From assembly GCA_041402125.1 (NCBI GenBank), contig JAWKSY010000003.1, positions 62,001 through 126,000 of the forward strand: a stretch of DNA of 64,000 nt, in the 5' to 3' direction. The number at the start of each line of letters is the position of its first letter. Position 1 is the first letter of the stretch. Under the pieces are notes generated by a model, which was given only the letters and a program-made list of their open reading frames with translations, ran no database searches and was not told the DNA's origin. The position numbers were made by a program, and so were the translations under genes. This stretch comes from JAWKSY01 sp041402125 (GTDB taxonomy: Bacteria; Planctomycetota; GCA-002687715; DRQF01). Positions 63,128 through 64,000 of this stretch are shown here, piece by piece.

Positions 63128-64000
63128 TCACAGCTTCTTGCGAGGGCTCGGATCGGGCTTCTTCTCGGTCGGGGCCGCCGGTTTCTCCTCGGCGGCGTCC
63201 TTCGCGGCCTTCGGCTTCGCCGCCGGCTCCGGAGGGCCGATCCGCCAGGCGCGCCGCCAGCTCTCGGAGGAGACGCGGAGCCCGGAGAAGCGCGCCCGGA
63301 GACGCTCGTCGAAGTCCGGCATGTGAGCGGCCCCGTAGAGGATCGCGATGCGCTTCGCCTTGCCCTCCTTCAGCACGACGTCGAGCTCCTTCATCGCGGC
63401 CGCGTTCCGCAGTCCGACGATCACCTCGTCCCGCAGCCGGCCGTCGCCGGTCTTGAGCGCGTCGTAGAGGGCATCTCCGTCGCCGAGGGCCTTCGCGAGC
63501 GAGAGCTTCAGGCGGTCGCGGACCTTCTGCTTGAAGGGGCTCGGCTCCTCGCCTTCCTCGGGCTCGAGCATCTTCAGGGCCGAGCCCACGAAGGGCCCGA
63601 GGATCTTCAGCACGCCGGCCCCCGGGATCAGCTCGATCTCCCGCTTCGCGAGCTCGGCCTTGATCGCGGCCGACCCGAGGTCGGCGCGACGGAAACGCTC
63701 GCCGGTGGTCGGGAGGGCCTCCCGCTGATGGGAGAGACCGAGGGCGCGGCCCATCTGCCGCTGGAGGCGATCCACGAGGGTGAGGATCTCGTCCTCCTCG
63801 TCGCCCTCGTCCATGCGGACGCCCTCGAAGAGCACGAGATCGCTCTCGGCCAGGACCTTCTTCAGACCCGCGTAGTAGTCCGCGTCCGCGACGTGCACGG
63901 CCGCGACGAGCGAGATCTGGATCTCGTCGTCCTCGGTGGCGTAGGTCCGGACGCAGGTCTCGAGCGCCGACACGCGCTCGCCCTTCGTGAAGCGGAGGAA
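63128..64000 (-). CDS. Partial TraB/GumN-family protein (C-terminal part)
   Basis: The frame is open to the right edge and continues upstream of a possible GTG at 63973 (FLRFTKGER precedes it), so the true start is outside the window. The 290 visible residues show the TraB family pattern: ISLVAAVHVADADYYAGL, then DLVLFEGV, a central helical part, and the late motif ILYGAAHMPDFDERL with its His. A Lys/Ala/Pro-rich tail ends the protein. TraB-type proteins are Tiki-like metalloprotease relatives; some inhibit plasmid pheromones and many are uncharacterised. The role here is unknown. Confidence 0.82.
   Translation of the reverse strand, partial: FLRFTKGERVSALETCVRTYATEDDEIQISLVAAVHVADADYYAGLKKVLAESDLVLFEGVRMDEGDEEDEILTLVDRLQRQMGRALGLSHQREALPTTGERFRRADLGSAAIKAELAKREIELIPGAGVLKILGPFVGSALKMLEPEEGEEPSPFKQKVRDRLKLSLAKALGDGDALYDALKTGDGRLRDEVIVGLRNAAAMKELDVVLKEGKAKRIAILYGAAHMPDFDERLRARFSGLRVSSESWRRAWRIGPPEPAAKPKAAKDAAEEKPAAPTEKKPDPSPRKKL

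Noticed and set aside
1..64000. CRISPR array, tRNA, rRNA, prophage or integrase
   Set aside because: I saw no regularly spaced repeats, no tRNA T-loop or cloverleaf, no rRNA-like sequence and no phage or recombinase domains.

Overview
The window is about 70% GC, densely coded, and rich in overlapping ATGA/GTGA/TGATG start-stop junctions. The content suggests a free-living Gram-negative bacterium of the PVC group, most likely Planctomycetota. The signs are two DUF1080 (3-keto-disaccharide hydrolase-like) proteins, a fused beta-propeller/HEAT-like/cytochrome c/DUF1080 protein, many secreted proteins with carboxypeptidase-regulatory-like or FG-GAP repeats, a HEAT-VWA protein and a BtpA-like protein. 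This placement is inferred from gene content only; there is no rRNA or tRNA in the window.

Layout. (1) 1-514: partial MddA-like membrane methyltransferase on the minus strand. (2) 852-11356: a ten-gene plus-strand operon for a type II secretion / type IV pilus-like machine: three pseudopilins, a PilM/GspL-PilN-like protein, a PilO/GspM-like protein, the GspE ATPase, GspF, a PilP/GspC-like protein, the secretin and a lipoprotein. (3) 11370-18818: a minus-strand block with a VF530-type protein, a GNAT acetyltransferase, two tandem ~670-residue carboxypeptidase-regulatory-like paralogues, a DinB-like protein, a hot-dog thioesterase and an FG-GAP propeller protein. (4) 19030-23865: a lipoprotein, a trypsin-like protease with a complete triad, and a third carboxypeptidase-regulatory-like protein. 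(5) 23873-32025: a GT39-like glycosyltransferase, a REPIN-like double inverted repeat just upstream of it, and three tandem secreted paralogues, two of which share a nearly identical ~660-bp tract. (6) 32239-41301: an SDR, a lipoprotein pair (GH71/99-like and DUF1080), a DUF1704 metallopeptidase followed by MobB-like and NUDIX proteins, and the large fused redox/DUF1080 protein. (7) 41320-48090: histidine kinase, OmpR-type regulator, HEAT-repeat protein and an ornithine aminotransferase-like gene. (8) 48220-55345: a diguanylate cyclase with a degenerate receiver, then a complete RND tripartite efflux operon. (9) 55434-64000: HEAT-VWA protein, RlmD/RumA-like rRNA methyltransferase, alpha/beta hydrolase with a cysteine dioxygenase-like gene, BtpA-like protein, a secreted unknown, an atypical lower-GC intergenic stretch and a partial TraB-family gene.

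How the parts may work together. The secretion machine probably exports some of the many signal-peptide-bearing proteins encoded nearby, though the sequence does not show which. The two-component pair sits directly upstream of the HEAT gene. The RND operon has a palindrome that exactly fills its predicted promoter spacer, but no regulator gene lies beside it.

Caution on quality. Four genes (secreted paralogue 2, propeller/DUF1080, HEAT, aminotransferase) are broken by small deletions, and every one is a loss of 1-2 bases. This looks more like residual sequencing or assembly error than four independent pseudogenes.
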